DNA of 64,000 nt from Planctomycetota bacterium (GTDB lineage: Bacteria > Planctomycetota > UBA1135 > UBA2386). The stretch covers positions 17,590 through 81,589 of the forward strand of contig JAEUHQ010000097.1 in assembly GCA_016794565.1 (NCBI GenBank). Direction: 5' to 3'. The position numbers and the translations under genes are program-made. Below, piece after piece: positions 1 through 9,979 of the stretch. Position 1 is the first letter of the stretch, and every line of letters starts with the position of its first letter. The notes under the pieces were generated by a model. That model was given only the letters and a program-made list of their open reading frames with translations, ran no database searches and was not told the DNA's origin.

Positions 1-879
1 GTCGAAGAACAGGTGGATGCCGGTGTCCTCGCCCGTCTCGCGCGACGGGAACGGTCGCGGGTAGGCCCCGAAGCCGGCGCCGAACCGCAGGCCGTGCTCG
101 AAGCGGCGGACCACCTCGACGCCGTCGACGAGCCCGATCTCGGGCAGATGCGGCGACAGGAACCGGCCGATCTCGACGCCGGTCGGCGCCCACTGCTCGG
201 TACCGAACGCCACCGACAGCAGGTCGAGCCGCCCGTTCCGGTCGGTTTCGTCCGGGGCATCGGGCAGCATCACGCGGCGTTCGTCGACTTCGCCGGAGAA
301 ACGCGTGCGCTCGCCGTAGCCGAGGAAGTTCGTGCCATCCGCGCGCACGCCGAGCCGGCCGAGCAGGTAGTCGTTCCGCTGATCGCCGGCGGTGTCGCGG
401 TTCCACTGGCCGAACGCGAACAACCGGCCGACGAGCGACGCCGGTCGTTCGTCGGGGCGCTGGCTGTAGGTCGGCACGAGCAGCGGCTGATCGGGAGTGC
501 GGGCACCTTCGCGCCGCGTCCAGGGCGGGTGTTCCGGCACGGCCTTCGGCGTCGGCCTCGGCGGGGATGCAGGCGCCGCCGCGATCACGACGTTCGCTTC
601 GCCCCGCGTGCCGACCGGCACGTCGGGCACTCCCGGCGGCAGTTCGGCGCGCGCCGACGTGCTGCTGACCGACCGCACCTCGGCGTCGATGCCCGCCGTT
701 CCCGGGGGGAACAGGCGGACGACGACGCCGGGCGCGAGCCCCGCGTCGCGGCCGAGATCGAGGAACACGTCGCGCCCGCTGACGGAGGTGACCGTGACCT
801 GCACGGTGCGCTCCTGGCCCTGTTGCGCAACCGCCCCGGCGGCGACCAGCGCGAGCATCGTCACGGCGAGAACCTTCAC
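1..879 (-). CDS. Secreted protein, possible outer-membrane barrel of a cytochrome conduit (3' end outside window)
   Basis: About 293 residues are visible and the frame runs off the left edge. The GTG start at 879 overlaps the stop of the upstream multiheme cytochrome gene by 4 nt (GTGA), so translation is probably coupled. The N-terminus (VKVLAVTMLALVAAGAVAQ) is a clear signal peptide. Residues of about 25-100 form a small beta-rich domain (TVQVTVTSVSGRDVFLDLG...) that recalls C-terminal domains of FlgT-like proteins. A Pro-rich linker follows, then from about residue 140 alternating aromatic/polar stretches (GRLFAFGQWNRD, NDYLLGRLGVRADGTNF) that look like outer-membrane beta strands. The barrel idea rests on this pattern and on the operon position after a cytochrome, as in MtrAB-type porin-cytochrome pairs. 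No family was recognised with certainty. Confidence 0.6.
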   Translation of the reverse strand, partial: MKVLAVTMLALVAAGAVAQQGQERTVQVTVTSVSGRDVFLDLGRDAGLAPGVVVRLFPPGTAGIDAEVRSVSSTSARAELPPGVPDVPVGTRGEANVVIAAAPASPPRPTPKAVPEHPPWTRREGARTPDQPLLVPTYSQRPDERPASLVGRLFAFGQWNRDTAGDQRNDYLLGRLGVRADGTNFLGYGERTRFSGEVDERRVMLPDAPDETDRNGRLDLLSVAFGTEQWAPTGVEIGRFLSPHLPEIGLVDGVEVVRRFEHGLRFGAGFGAYPRPFPSRETGEDTGIHLFFD

Positions 880-2864
880 CGCGTTCCTCCCTTCGGGACA
901 CCGAGCGTGTGGCAGTCACCGCAGGCCGTGCCGAGCGGCTTGTAGCGCACGACCGCGCCCTGTGACGTCGCGTGGCTCACGTGGCACGAAGCACACGCGA
1001 CCTTCCCGTGCACGTCGTCGAGCGGGAACCGTGTGGTGGCGTGATCGAACGCCGCGATGCGGAACGACTCGACGCCGTGGCACCGTGCACAGTCCGTCGT
1101 GCCGGCGCGAACGAACTGACCGGCGTGGGGATCCTGGTGGCAGCTGGCGCACGACGTGCCGGCGGCGCGGCCGAGGCGCGACGCCTTCGTCGGGCCCTGC
1201 GCCGCGCGCGGATGGCACGAAGTGCAGTCGACCTTCGTGTGCGCTCCGGCGAGCTTCCATCCGGTCCACACCGCATGGTCGAAGGTGCCCGCGACCGGCG
1301 CGAACGCAGCCGTGTCGTGGCATCGCGCGCAGTCGGTGCGGCCGGCGACCTGCTTCTCGCGGCCTGCACGATCGAAGGTGCCCCCGTGCACGTCGCGGTG
1401 GCACGCGATGCACTGCTGCGGCGTGCCGCGGAACGTGCGCACGCCGTCCTTCACTTCGCCGTGGCACTTCGAGCAGGCGACCGCGTCGTGCGAGCCGGTC
1501 AGCGGGAACGCGGTCTTCGAGTGCGACGCGACGCCGAACTCGGGCGGACGGAACGACAGCGTGCGGTGGCACGCCGTGCACTCGCGGTATCGCGCTTCGT
1601 GGTCGAACTGACCGCGGTGCACGTCGGCATGGCACACGCGGCACGCCGCGGGCTCCCTGCCGGGGAACCGCTGCTCGCGCGCAGAGCCGTCGTGGCACTT
1701 CGCGCAAGCGACTTCGGCGTGCGGCGGGTCGAGGGCGAACCCCGTCGCCGCGTGGAGCGCTGGCTCCATGCGCGCGCTGCGGAAGTCGCGGTCGGCATCC
1801 CCGTGGCAGCCGGCACATCCGTCCGCCGGACCGATCGCGGCCACGGCGGCCTTCGTCAGCGCGGCGCCATGCGGACTCTCGTGGCACACCGCGCACGACG
1901 CGAGCGGGGGCGCGGCACCCGGCCACCGGCCCGGCCGATCGCGATCGCCGTGGCACACGCCGCAGGCAACCTCCGCGTGCGCACCGCGGAGCGGCCACTT
2001 CGCGTCGGTGTGTGCCGCGGGGGCAGTGCCCGCGTCGACCCATTTCGTCGCCGCATGACAGCGCGCGCAGTCCGTCGTGTTCCCGAGGCGAAGCGCAGCG
2101 ACGGCCCCGGTCGATCCGTGCGGATCGGCGTGGCACGCGGCGCACTGGCGCGCTGCCTTCGGCGGATCGCTCTGCAGGCGTGCGACTTCGTCCGGGGTTC
2201 CCGGGCGGTGGCATGCGGCACACGCGACCCTCTGGTGCGCGTCGCGCAACGCGAACGTCGCGTGCCGGAAGCCGGGTGTCTCCTTCCACGCCCCGACTTG
2301 ACCGTGGCACTTCTCGCAGTCGCCTCCGAACGCACCGCGGTGCTCGTCGGCATGGCACTCGATGCACGTCTGCGTGAGCCCGAGATAGCGCCCGCCGTGG
2401 GGTGGCACGACCGCATCCGCGGCGAGATGGCACTTGTTGCACGCGACGTCGCGGTGGGCGCCCGTGAGACGCCAGTCGACGTGCCGATGGTCGTACTGCT
2501 CGGCGACCACGCCCGCGAGCGCGAACGCGTGGTTCGCGAGGAGCGGCGCACTGTCCCCGTGGTGATCCGAATGGCACGTGCCGCAGCGCTCGCGCTGCGC
2601 GGCCGGCATCGCGCCGTGCAGGCCCTTGCCGCTCGCCACCTGGGCTGCGATCGCCGCGTGGCACTTGTTGCACGCGTTGGCGTCGATGCCGGCTCCCTCG
2701 CGATGGCATGCTTCGCAGTTGCGACCCTGGTCGAGTTCGGGGAGAGCCACGTGGGCGGGATGCAGCGGGCCCGGCCCGATGCGGGCCCCGCGCAGATCCC
2801 ACAACGTGACCGCGAGCACGAGCGCCAGCGAGACGGCGGGCAGGAGCCAGCGCAAGGCCTTCAT
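876..2864 (-). CDS. Multiheme c-type cytochrome with 23 CxxCH motifs
   Basis: 662 aa. An N-terminal hydrophobic segment (residues 4-22) acts as signal peptide or anchor, and 23 CxxCH heme-attachment motifs lie between residues 50 and 651, so the mature protein should be a periplasmic or outer-membrane electron wire. It is built from repeats. Seven times, at about residues 136, 210, 296, 382, 459, 541 and 619, a His-x-x-V-A/D-C-x-x-C-H unit follows an aromatic-x-Leu stretch with a further His upstream that could serve as distal ligand. ATG at 2864 overlaps the stop of the upstream flavoprotein gene (ATGA), and the stop overlaps the next gene (GTGA). Fold and partners are inferred; the heme motifs are directly visible. 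Closest in type to the cytochrome c3/c7-like multiheme families. Confidence 0.93.
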   Translation of the reverse strand: MKALRWLLPAVSLALVLAVTLWDLRGARIGPGPLHPAHVALPELDQGRNCEACHREGAGIDANACNKCHAAIAAQVASGKGLHGAMPAAQRERCGTCHSDHHGDSAPLLANHAFALAGVVAEQYDHRHVDWRLTGAHRDVACNKCHLAADAVVPPHGGRYLGLTQTCIECHADEHRGAFGGDCEKCHGQVGAWKETPGFRHATFALRDAHQRVACAACHRPGTPDEVARLQSDPPKAARQCAACHADPHGSTGAVAALRLGNTTDCARCHAATKWVDAGTAPAAHTDAKWPLRGAHAEVACGVCHGDRDRPGRWPGAAPPLASCAVCHESPHGAALTKAAVAAIGPADGCAGCHGDADRDFRSARMEPALHAATGFALDPPHAEVACAKCHDGSAREQRFPGREPAACRVCHADVHRGQFDHEARYRECTACHRTLSFRPPEFGVASHSKTAFPLTGSHDAVACSKCHGEVKDGVRTFRGTPQQCIACHRDVHGGTFDRAGREKQVAGRTDCARCHDTAAFAPVAGTFDHAVWTGWKLAGAHTKVDCTSCHPRAAQGPTKASRLGRAAGTSCASCHQDPHAGQFVRAGTTDCARCHGVESFRIAAFDHATTRFPLDDVHGKVACASCHVSHATSQGAVVRYKPLGTACGDCHTLGVPKGGTR

Positions 2865-5137
2865 CGCCCACCCCCGCCGCGCAGCACGGAGAAGTCGACG
2901 CCGCCGTAGCGCAAGGCCGTGACGGCGTGCACGACGGTGAGCAGCAGCAGCAGCACCGCGAGCCAGCGATGGAGCCAGCGCCAGGTCGACAGGAGCCCGC
3001 GCACTTCCTCGTAGTGCGTGAGCTGCATCGCGAGGCGATGGGACCGTTGCGCGAGCGAGAGCACCCGCACGGCTTCGGTGCGCGGGATGCCCTCGGCGGC
3101 GGCGCGAGCGCGCAATCGTCCCAGTTCCCTCTGCAGACGCAGTTCGCTCCGCAGGAGCCCGGCGATGCGCGCGAAGAAGCCGCGCCCGAAGTGGGCCGCA
3201 TCCGCGAGGCGCTCCACGACCGCGCGCACCTCGGCACCGAAGCCGCGGCCGTCGCGATCCCACTCGCCGGCGATGGCGGCGACCTTGGCACTCATCTCCT
3301 CGAACTCCTGCTGACGACCGTTCTGGGCCCGCGGGAGGAACGAGTAGAACCAGCGGCCGACGACGCCGGCGACGACGACGACCAGCATCGTGAGCAGCGC
3401 GTGCCCCCCGGCCGAATCGCGCAGCAGGAAGCCGCTGTGCAGCACGGCGAACAGGAGCGCCGCAAGACCGGTCGCGACGTGCATGTTCATCCACGACTTC
3501 AGCGAGCCGGGCAGCCAACGACCGAGACTCGGTGCACGCCGCGCGAGGTACGCCAGGTTGGTGGCGAAGAGCCCGACCGCCAGCAGTGCCGCGAACAGGC
3601 CGATCTGGCCCTGCGGGCGCAGCAGATCGTGCCACGGCGACGCGCCGCGTTCGGGTGCGGGGAGGTCGTAGTACTCACGACACAGCACGCGGTGCACGAG
3701 CAGCGCGACCATGCCGGCGAGCGTGCCCGCGAGAGCGACCACGAGGCCGGTGCCACGATCCGTCGCGATCCTCTCCTCGGGCCGCAGCGACGAGTCGAAG
3801 GAGACACCGGCGGCCTCGAGCAGGGGGAACGGCGGCGTGCCCCCGGCGAAGACGAACACGTCGTCGGCGGCCACGTGTTCGACAGCGGTCGCGACACCGC
3901 CCGCCGCCTCGACGGCCGCCTCCCCCGCCGACGCGAGCAGCGCGCCTTCCGGGGTGATCTCCTTCACCACCGTGCCGAACCGCACCTGCACCGTGCCGGC
4001 CGCCACCGCCGCGCCGATGCGCTCTTCGTTGCGGGCCTTGAGCCGCGAGAACGCGTCGCGCCGGTAGCTGATCGTGACCTGGTTGTCGCCCTGCTCGGCG
4101 AGAGCCATGGCCGCTTCGATCGCACTGTCGCCGCCGCCGACGACCAGGATCGAACGGCCGTGGTAACCCTCGGCGTCGAGCAGCGAGTACGCGACCTTGG
4201 GCAGATCCTCGCCGGGCACCCCGAGTCGCTGCGGCGAGCCCCGCCGGCCGACCGCGAGACAGACATGGTGGCTGCGGAGCACGCCCCGGTTCGTGGTGAC
4301 GACGAAATGGTCGCCCGTGCGCTCGATCTTCTGGAGCACGACGCCGGTCTTGACCGGCAGGTCGTGCTCGGCGACGAGGCCCTGCCACAGCTCGACCAGT
4401 TCTTCCTTCGAGTATTCGAGGCGACCGAGCCTGCCGTGGAGGGGCAGGTCCATCGGCTGGGTCATCACGAGCTTCTTGCGCGGGTAGGCGGCGACGGTGC
4501 CACCGATCTCGGCGGCCTGGTCGATGCCAAGGCAACGGAGCCCGCGCTCCTTCGCCCCGAGCAGGCACGAGACACCGGCAGGGCCGAGGCCGACGACCAG
4601 CAGGTCGAGCGGACCCTTCGCCACGCCCTTCGGCGCTTCGCCCGCGGCGATGCGCGCCGCCACCCTGCTCGCCACGAGGCCCCCGTGCTGCACCGCGGTA
4701 CGCACGAGTGCGAAGCCCGTGATCTCGCCCGCGAGGAACAGCCCCGGTACGCCGACCGCCTCCAGACCTTCGTCGACCGCCGGCAGGTCCTTGCGATCCT
4801 TGATGTCGCCGAGCGTCAACGCAATCGCGTTCGTCGGACACGCGGCGGCACAGAGGCCGTGGCCGACGCACCGGGCCCCGTGCACGATGACCGCCTGGCC
4901 GAACGCCAGCGCGAGCACACCGTCTTCGGGACAAGCCCGCACGCACGCGCCGCAGCCGATGCACGCCGACAGGTCGATGCGCGGATGCTGCAGGCGCGCC
5001 TTGTCGCTGCCGCGCGTCCTGGCGCGGGCACGCTCGGCCATGTTGTCGGCATGATGGCGCAGTTCGTGCCGCCGGCGCAGCAGCGCGAGCAGCACGATGG
5101 CCAGGAACAGGACCGGTAACGAGAAGAGCCAGGACAC
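2861..5137 (-). CDS. Membrane redox protein: ferredoxin, FAD/NAD(P) oxidoreductase and cytochrome-b-like membrane domain fused
   Basis: 758 aa from the GTG at 5137, chosen because it begins directly with a transmembrane helix (WLFSLPVLFLAIVLLALL). Residues 59-69 carry a full 4Fe-4S motif (CIGCGACVRACP). Residues 90-100 carry a second one in which one Cys is His (CVGHGLCAAACP). Next come a VPGLFLAGEI module (about 130-160), an FAD Rossmann motif GLGPAG (183-188) and a second nucleotide-binding motif GGGDSAIE (334-341). The C-terminal third has four to five membrane helices with conserved His (MNMHVATGL, LHSGF, WLHRWLAV), like ferric-reductase/cytochrome-b domains. It probably moves electrons from NAD(P)H or ferredoxin across the inner membrane to the cytochrome encoded downstream. 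First gene of a three-gene coupled operon. Confidence 0.85.
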   Translation of the reverse strand: MSWLFSLPVLFLAIVLLALLRRRHELRHHADNMAERARARTRGSDKARLQHPRIDLSACIGCGACVRACPEDGVLALAFGQAVIVHGARCVGHGLCAAACPTNAIALTLGDIKDRKDLPAVDEGLEAVGVPGLFLAGEITGFALVRTAVQHGGLVASRVAARIAAGEAPKGVAKGPLDLLVVGLGPAGVSCLLGAKERGLRCLGIDQAAEIGGTVAAYPRKKLVMTQPMDLPLHGRLGRLEYSKEELVELWQGLVAEHDLPVKTGVVLQKIERTGDHFVVTTNRGVLRSHHVCLAVGRRGSPQRLGVPGEDLPKVAYSLLDAEGYHGRSILVVGGGDSAIEAAMALAEQGDNQVTISYRRDAFSRLKARNEERIGAAVAAGTVQVRFGTVVKEITPEGALLASAGEAAVEAAGGVATAVEHVAADDVFVFAGGTPPFPLLEAAGVSFDSSLRPEERIATDRGTGLVVALAGTLAGMVALLVHRVLCREYYDLPAPERGASPWHDLLRPQGQIGLFAALLAVGLFATNLAYLARRAPSLGRWLPGSLKSWMNMHVATGLAALLFAVLHSGFLLRDSAGGHALLTMLVVVVAGVVGRWFYSFLPRAQNGRQQEFEEMSAKVAAIAGEWDRDGRGFGAEVRAVVERLADAAHFGRGFFARIAGLLRSELRLQRELGRLRARAAAEGIPRTEAVRVLSLAQRSHRLAMQLTHYEEVRGLLSTWRWLHRWLAVLLLLLTVVHAVTALRYGGVDFSVLRGGGGR

Positions 5138-5473
5138 GAGAGTGGGCCGGGGTCGCGAGCGCACCCCGGGGCGGCACGGACAATCGGCGTACCGAGTGGG
5201 TCCCGATCCGCTTTCGTCCCGGATCCGGACACCGCGCCGCCCGCGGGCTGCACTACGCCGGCGGCCCGGCACGTCGGTCGCCTGATTTCTCGACAGCCGG
5301 GGCGCGCCAACTGCGTGCAATCCCTACCGGCACTCGTGCAGGAACTACCCGGTCGGAGCAGCCCCGGCGGGGCGCACCTGGAGAACGATGCACCCGTTCC
5401 CCACACCGCAGCGCCGCACTGCGCTCGCGTTTCGTTTCCTTTCCTCGCGTCGTCGCTAGACTCGGCGCACTGG
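5138..5473. other. Divergent intergenic region between redox operon and lipoprotein-kdsB-pyrG operon
   Basis: 336 bp between two divergent operons, so promoters for both should lie here. No convincing ORF is present. On the plus strand TAGACT at 5457-5462 with TTTCCT at 5435-5440 (16-bp spacing) is a weak sigma-70-like match that would give a very short leader for the gene at 5474. A small GC-rich stem (GCCCC-ggc-GGGGC) lies near 5366. No riboswitch was recognised. Confidence 0.4.
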
Positions 5474-6049
5474 ATGACCGCCGACGCGCTCGCCAGGACT
5501 TGTTCGCTGATCGCCGCCGCGGCCCTCGTCGCCGGATGCAGCAGCGCCCCCCCGCCGAACCGCGTCGTCACCGTGCACGAAGGCCAGCCGACGCGTGTGG
5601 TACTCGCGCAGACGAAGGACGGCACGACGCTGCTGCTGCAGAACGCCAGCAGCGCCGACAGCGCCGCGTTCTACGGCGTCACGGAGTCGCGTGTGCTCGG
5701 CAAGGTGATCGACGACGACAGCCTGCAGACGCTGCTCGACGGCTTCGCGGAGCGCGGCATGTTCGCCGAAGCGACGGCCAGCGCCCCTTCGAACGTCCGC
5801 GACGTGCTGTTCGTGGAACAGGACGGCCGGCGCTGGGTCTGGTCGCGGCGCCTCGCCGGAGTTCAGAGGGACGAGGCGCTGTTCCACCAAGGGCGCAGCT
5901 ACTTCCTCGAAGTCTGGAACAGCACGAGCGCGTTCCGCAGCGCGGCGCCCGGAGTCCGACCCGACCTCGAAGGCGAGGACGCCCGTGCGCATCGCAACGC
6001 GGAGTCGGCGAAGGGCAAGCTCGAGCGCCTGGAAGGGAGAAAGCCATGA
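5474..6049 (+). CDS. Lipoprotein of unknown function upstream of kdsB
   Basis: 191 aa. The start at 5474 is preferred over upstream in-frame codons because it gives a proper lipoprotein signal: hydrophobic stretch 10-20 and lipobox LVAGC with Cys22. The rest is a soluble domain without recognised motifs and a charged, Ala/Glu/Lys-rich C-terminal tail. The region 85-140 (ESRVLGKVIDDDSLQTLLDG) looks like a small alpha/beta domain. The stop overlaps the kdsB start by 4 nt (ATGA at 6046-6049), so it is co-translated with kdsB and pyrG. A role in the cell envelope is likely from localisation only; no family was recognised. Confidence 0.75.
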   Translation: MTADALARTCSLIAAAALVAGCSSAPPPNRVVTVHEGQPTRVVLAQTKDGTTLLLQNASSADSAAFYGVTESRVLGKVIDDDSLQTLLDGFAERGMFAEATASAPSNVRDVLFVEQDGRRWVWSRRLAGVQRDEALFHQGRSYFLEVWNSTSAFRSAAPGVRPDLEGEDARAHRNAESAKGKLERLEGRKP

Positions 6050-6800
6050 CCCGCGCGACGACGATCCGCGCCCTTGCGATCGTGCCCGTGCGCGTCGGCA
6101 GTCAGCGGCTGCCGGGCAAGGCGCTGCTCGAGGAGAGCGGCAAGGCGCTGTTCCTCCACACCTGCGATCAGGCCAGGAAGGCGAAGAACATCGATAGCGT
6201 CTGCGTCGCCACCGACGACGATCGCGTCGAGGCGATCGCGCGCCAGCACGACTTCGTCGTCGTGCGCACGAGCCCGGCCTGCCGCACCGGGAGCGAGCGC
6301 TGCGCCGAAGCCGCCGCCGCGATCCCGTGCGAAGCGGTGCTCGACATCCAGGGCGACTGGCCGGAGGTCGATCCGAACGACCTCGAGGCGGTGGTCGACC
6401 AGCTGCTGAGCAAGCGCGCGGTGTGCAACACACTGTGCGTGCCGCTCCGCGACGAAGCGGCGATCGCGAATCCGAACGTCGTCAAGGTCGTGCGCGGCGG
6501 GAACGGCAAGGCTCTCTACTTCAGCCGGGCCGTGATCCCGTTCGTGAAGGAAGGCTCGTTCCCGATCCTGCGCCACATCGGCGTGTACGGCTTCGCGCGC
6601 GACACCTTGCTGCGCGTGCCCGGCCTGCCGAGCAGCGGACTCGCCGAGGCCGAGAGCCTCGAACAGTTGCGCTTCCTCGAGAACGACATTCCGATGCACG
6701 TGCTCTTTGCCAAGGGCGACCCGTGGGGCATCGAGACGCGCGCCGACTATGACGCCTTCCTGCAGCGCAGGAAGGCCGAGGCAACTTCGAGAACACACCG

Positions 6801-6804
<4 letters not shown>
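6046..6804 (+). CDS. kdsB: 3-deoxy-manno-octulosonate cytidylyltransferase (CMP-Kdo synthetase)
   Basis: 252 aa, the normal size for KdsB. It activates Kdo with CTP to CMP-Kdo, the donor for the inner core of lipopolysaccharide. Visible family features are the N-terminal nucleotide-binding signature ([16 protein letters not shown]), the ATDDDRV motif, [10 protein letters not shown] near residue 85, and the [11 protein letters not shown] stretch with the metal-binding Asp. Start and stop both overlap the neighbours by 4 nt. CTP synthase directly downstream supplies the nucleotide this enzyme consumes, a coherent pairing. Its presence supports an LPS-bearing diderm. Confidence 0.93.
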
Positions 6805-8453
<1,649 letters not shown>

Positions 8454-8456
8454 TCC

Positions 8457-8478
8457 TGGGCGCCCCCGAGGGCGCCCA
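8457..8478. terminator. Bidirectional GC-rich hairpin between pyrG and SDR gene
   Basis: Perfect 9-bp inverted repeat TGGGCGCCC / GGGCGCCCA with loop CCGA, placed in the 28-nt gap between two convergent genes. There is no clear T-run on either side, so it may work as a bidirectional or 3'-end-stabilising hairpin and not as a classic intrinsic terminator. Confidence 0.65.
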
Positions 8479-8481
8479 CGA

Positions 8482-9258
8482 TCACCACATGACCTGGCCG
8501 CCGCAGTGCGAGATCGCCTGCCCGGTCATGCCGCGCGCGGCCTTGCTGCAGAGCCAGACGACGAGTTCGCCGATCTCCTCTGGCTCCAGCATGCGGCCGA
8601 GCGGGACCGCGGCCATCGCACCTGCCTTGGCCTTCGCGAAGGCGACGCCCATGCCGTCCGCCATCAGCTGGATGCCGGCCTTCGCCATCTCCGTGTCGAC
8701 CCAGCCAGGACAGATCGTGTTCACCGTGATCCTGCGAGGCGCGAGTTCGAGCGCGAGTGCCTTCGTGAACCCGATCACGCCATGTTTGCTCGCGCAGTAC
8801 GCCGTGTAACCGGGCACGCCGAAGCGCCCGAGCACCGAGCTGATGCTGACGATCCGACCGCCGTCGCCGAGATGCGGCAGCGCTGCGCGTGTCGTGAAGA
8901 ACACTCCGTCGAGGTTCGTGCGCACGATCTCGTCCCAGCGATCGGGTCCCGCCACTCCGCAACCGTTCGGCCCGCCGATGCCCGCGTTGTTCACGACGAC
9001 GTCGAGCCCACCGAGAGCCTTCGCGGCCTTCTTGACGACCGCGCCGATCGCCTTCGCGTCGGTCACGTCCGCCGCGAACGCGAACGCCGGCTGCCGCAGC
9101 GAACGAATCGTCGCGACGGTGCGCGTGAGCGGTTCGCGGCGTCGGCCGACCACCGCCACCGCCGCGCCGGCGCGTGCGAGGCACCGCGCGATCCCGGCGC
9201 CGATACCCGTGCCACCTCCCGTGACCAGACACTTCCTGCCCGCGAGCAACTTGCTCAT
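8482..9258 (-). CDS. Short-chain dehydrogenase/reductase
   Basis: 258 aa, classical SDR length. The Rossmann motif TGGGTGIGAGIA is near residue 13, followed by NNAG, the catalytic Ser in VSISS and the YCASK catalytic pair (YxxxK). PGWVDTEM is the usual post-active-site motif. Oxidises or reduces a hydroxyl/keto substrate with NAD(P); the substrate cannot be read from sequence, though the fold group includes FabG-like 3-oxoacyl reductases. ATG at 9258 overlaps the stop of the elbB-like gene (ATGA), so the two form an operon. Confidence 0.92.
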   Translation of the reverse strand: MSKLLAGRKCLVTGGGTGIGAGIARCLARAGAAVAVVGRRREPLTRTVATIRSLRQPAFAFAADVTDAKAIGAVVKKAAKALGGLDVVVNNAGIGGPNGCGVAGPDRWDEIVRTNLDGVFFTTRAALPHLGDGGRIVSISSVLGRFGVPGYTAYCASKHGVIGFTKALALELAPRRITVNTICPGWVDTEMAKAGIQLMADGMGVAFAKAKAGAMAAVPLGRMLEPEEIGELVVWLCSKAARGMTGQAISHCGGQVMW

Positions 9259-9944
9259 GCGCGCCCCCCCGCCTCGGCGCGCCGGCTCACGCGGGCGAGC
9301 ACCGCATCCACGAGCTTGCGAACGCCCATCGCGACCTCGCCCACCGACGCGTCGAACATGTAGGCCGGCGTCGACACGATGCCGTTCGCGTCGTCGACGA
9401 CACAACCGGTGACCGGGCACTCCCGGTGCACGCACCCCATCGCGACGAGCGCCGCCGCCGTGCCCTGGTCGTCGCCGATCGTCAGGGTCGGATGGACCGT
9501 GCGGCCGAGCGCAGCGGCGACGACGGCCGGTGCGATGCAGATCGCGCCGATCGGCTTCTTCGCGGCGTGCATGTCACGCAGGAGGCGCGCGACCTCCGGA
9601 TGCGGCACCGCCGCGGCACCCTTGCTGGCGAAGTCGCTCAGGTTCTTCGCTGCGCCGAAGCCGCCCGGCAGGATCACGGCGTCGAGATCCGCGGCCCGCA
9701 GGGTCGCGAGGTCCTGGATGCGGCCGCGGGCGATGCGTGCGGCCTCGACGAACATGTCACGCGTGCCCGAGGCGGGAGCTTTCTGCGCATGGTCGACGAC
9801 GTGCAGCTGCGGCCCCTTCGGCGCCGTGCACATCGCGGCGGCACCGGCTTCGTCGAGGCACAACAACGTGAGCACGGACTCGTGGATCTCGGATCCGTCG
9901 AGGAAGCCACAACCGGAGAGAACGACGCCGACCTTCGGTTTCAT
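9255..9944 (-). CDS. elbB: ElbB-type glyoxalase, DJ-1/PfpI superfamily
   Basis: 229 aa. Matches the isoprenoid-biosynthesis ElbB subgroup of class I glutamine amidotransferase-like proteins: VGVVLSGCGFLDGSEIHES at the N-terminus, VILPGGFGAAKNLSDFA in the middle, and the putative nucleophile Cys in GAICIAPAVVA. E. coli ElbB has glyoxalase activity, but its physiological role is still unclear. First gene of a two-gene operon with the SDR (4-nt overlap). A 35-bp divergent gap separates it from the ChaN-like gene on the other strand. Confidence 0.9.
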   Translation of the reverse strand: MKPKVGVVLSGCGFLDGSEIHESVLTLLCLDEAGAAAMCTAPKGPQLHVVDHAQKAPASGTRDMFVEAARIARGRIQDLATLRAADLDAVILPGGFGAAKNLSDFASKGAAAVPHPEVARLLRDMHAAKKPIGAICIAPAVVAAALGRTVHPTLTIGDDQGTAAALVAMGCVHRECPVTGCVVDDANGIVSTPAYMFDASVGEVAMGVRKLVDAVLARVSRRAEAGGRA

Positions 9945-9979
9945 GTTCGTGCGATTCCGCCGAGAATGGGCACCGCATC

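Noticed and set aside
497..2377. Long plus-strand open frame opposite the cytochrome gene
   Set aside because: Composition is Arg/Ser-rich antisense of high-GC coding DNA; the minus strand has 23 heme motifs, and no plus-strand protein family is recognisable.
876..2864. Regular short repeats that could look like a CRISPR array
   Set aside because: The periodicity comes from coding repeats (CxxCH units) with variable spacing and sequence; no identical repeats or spacers.
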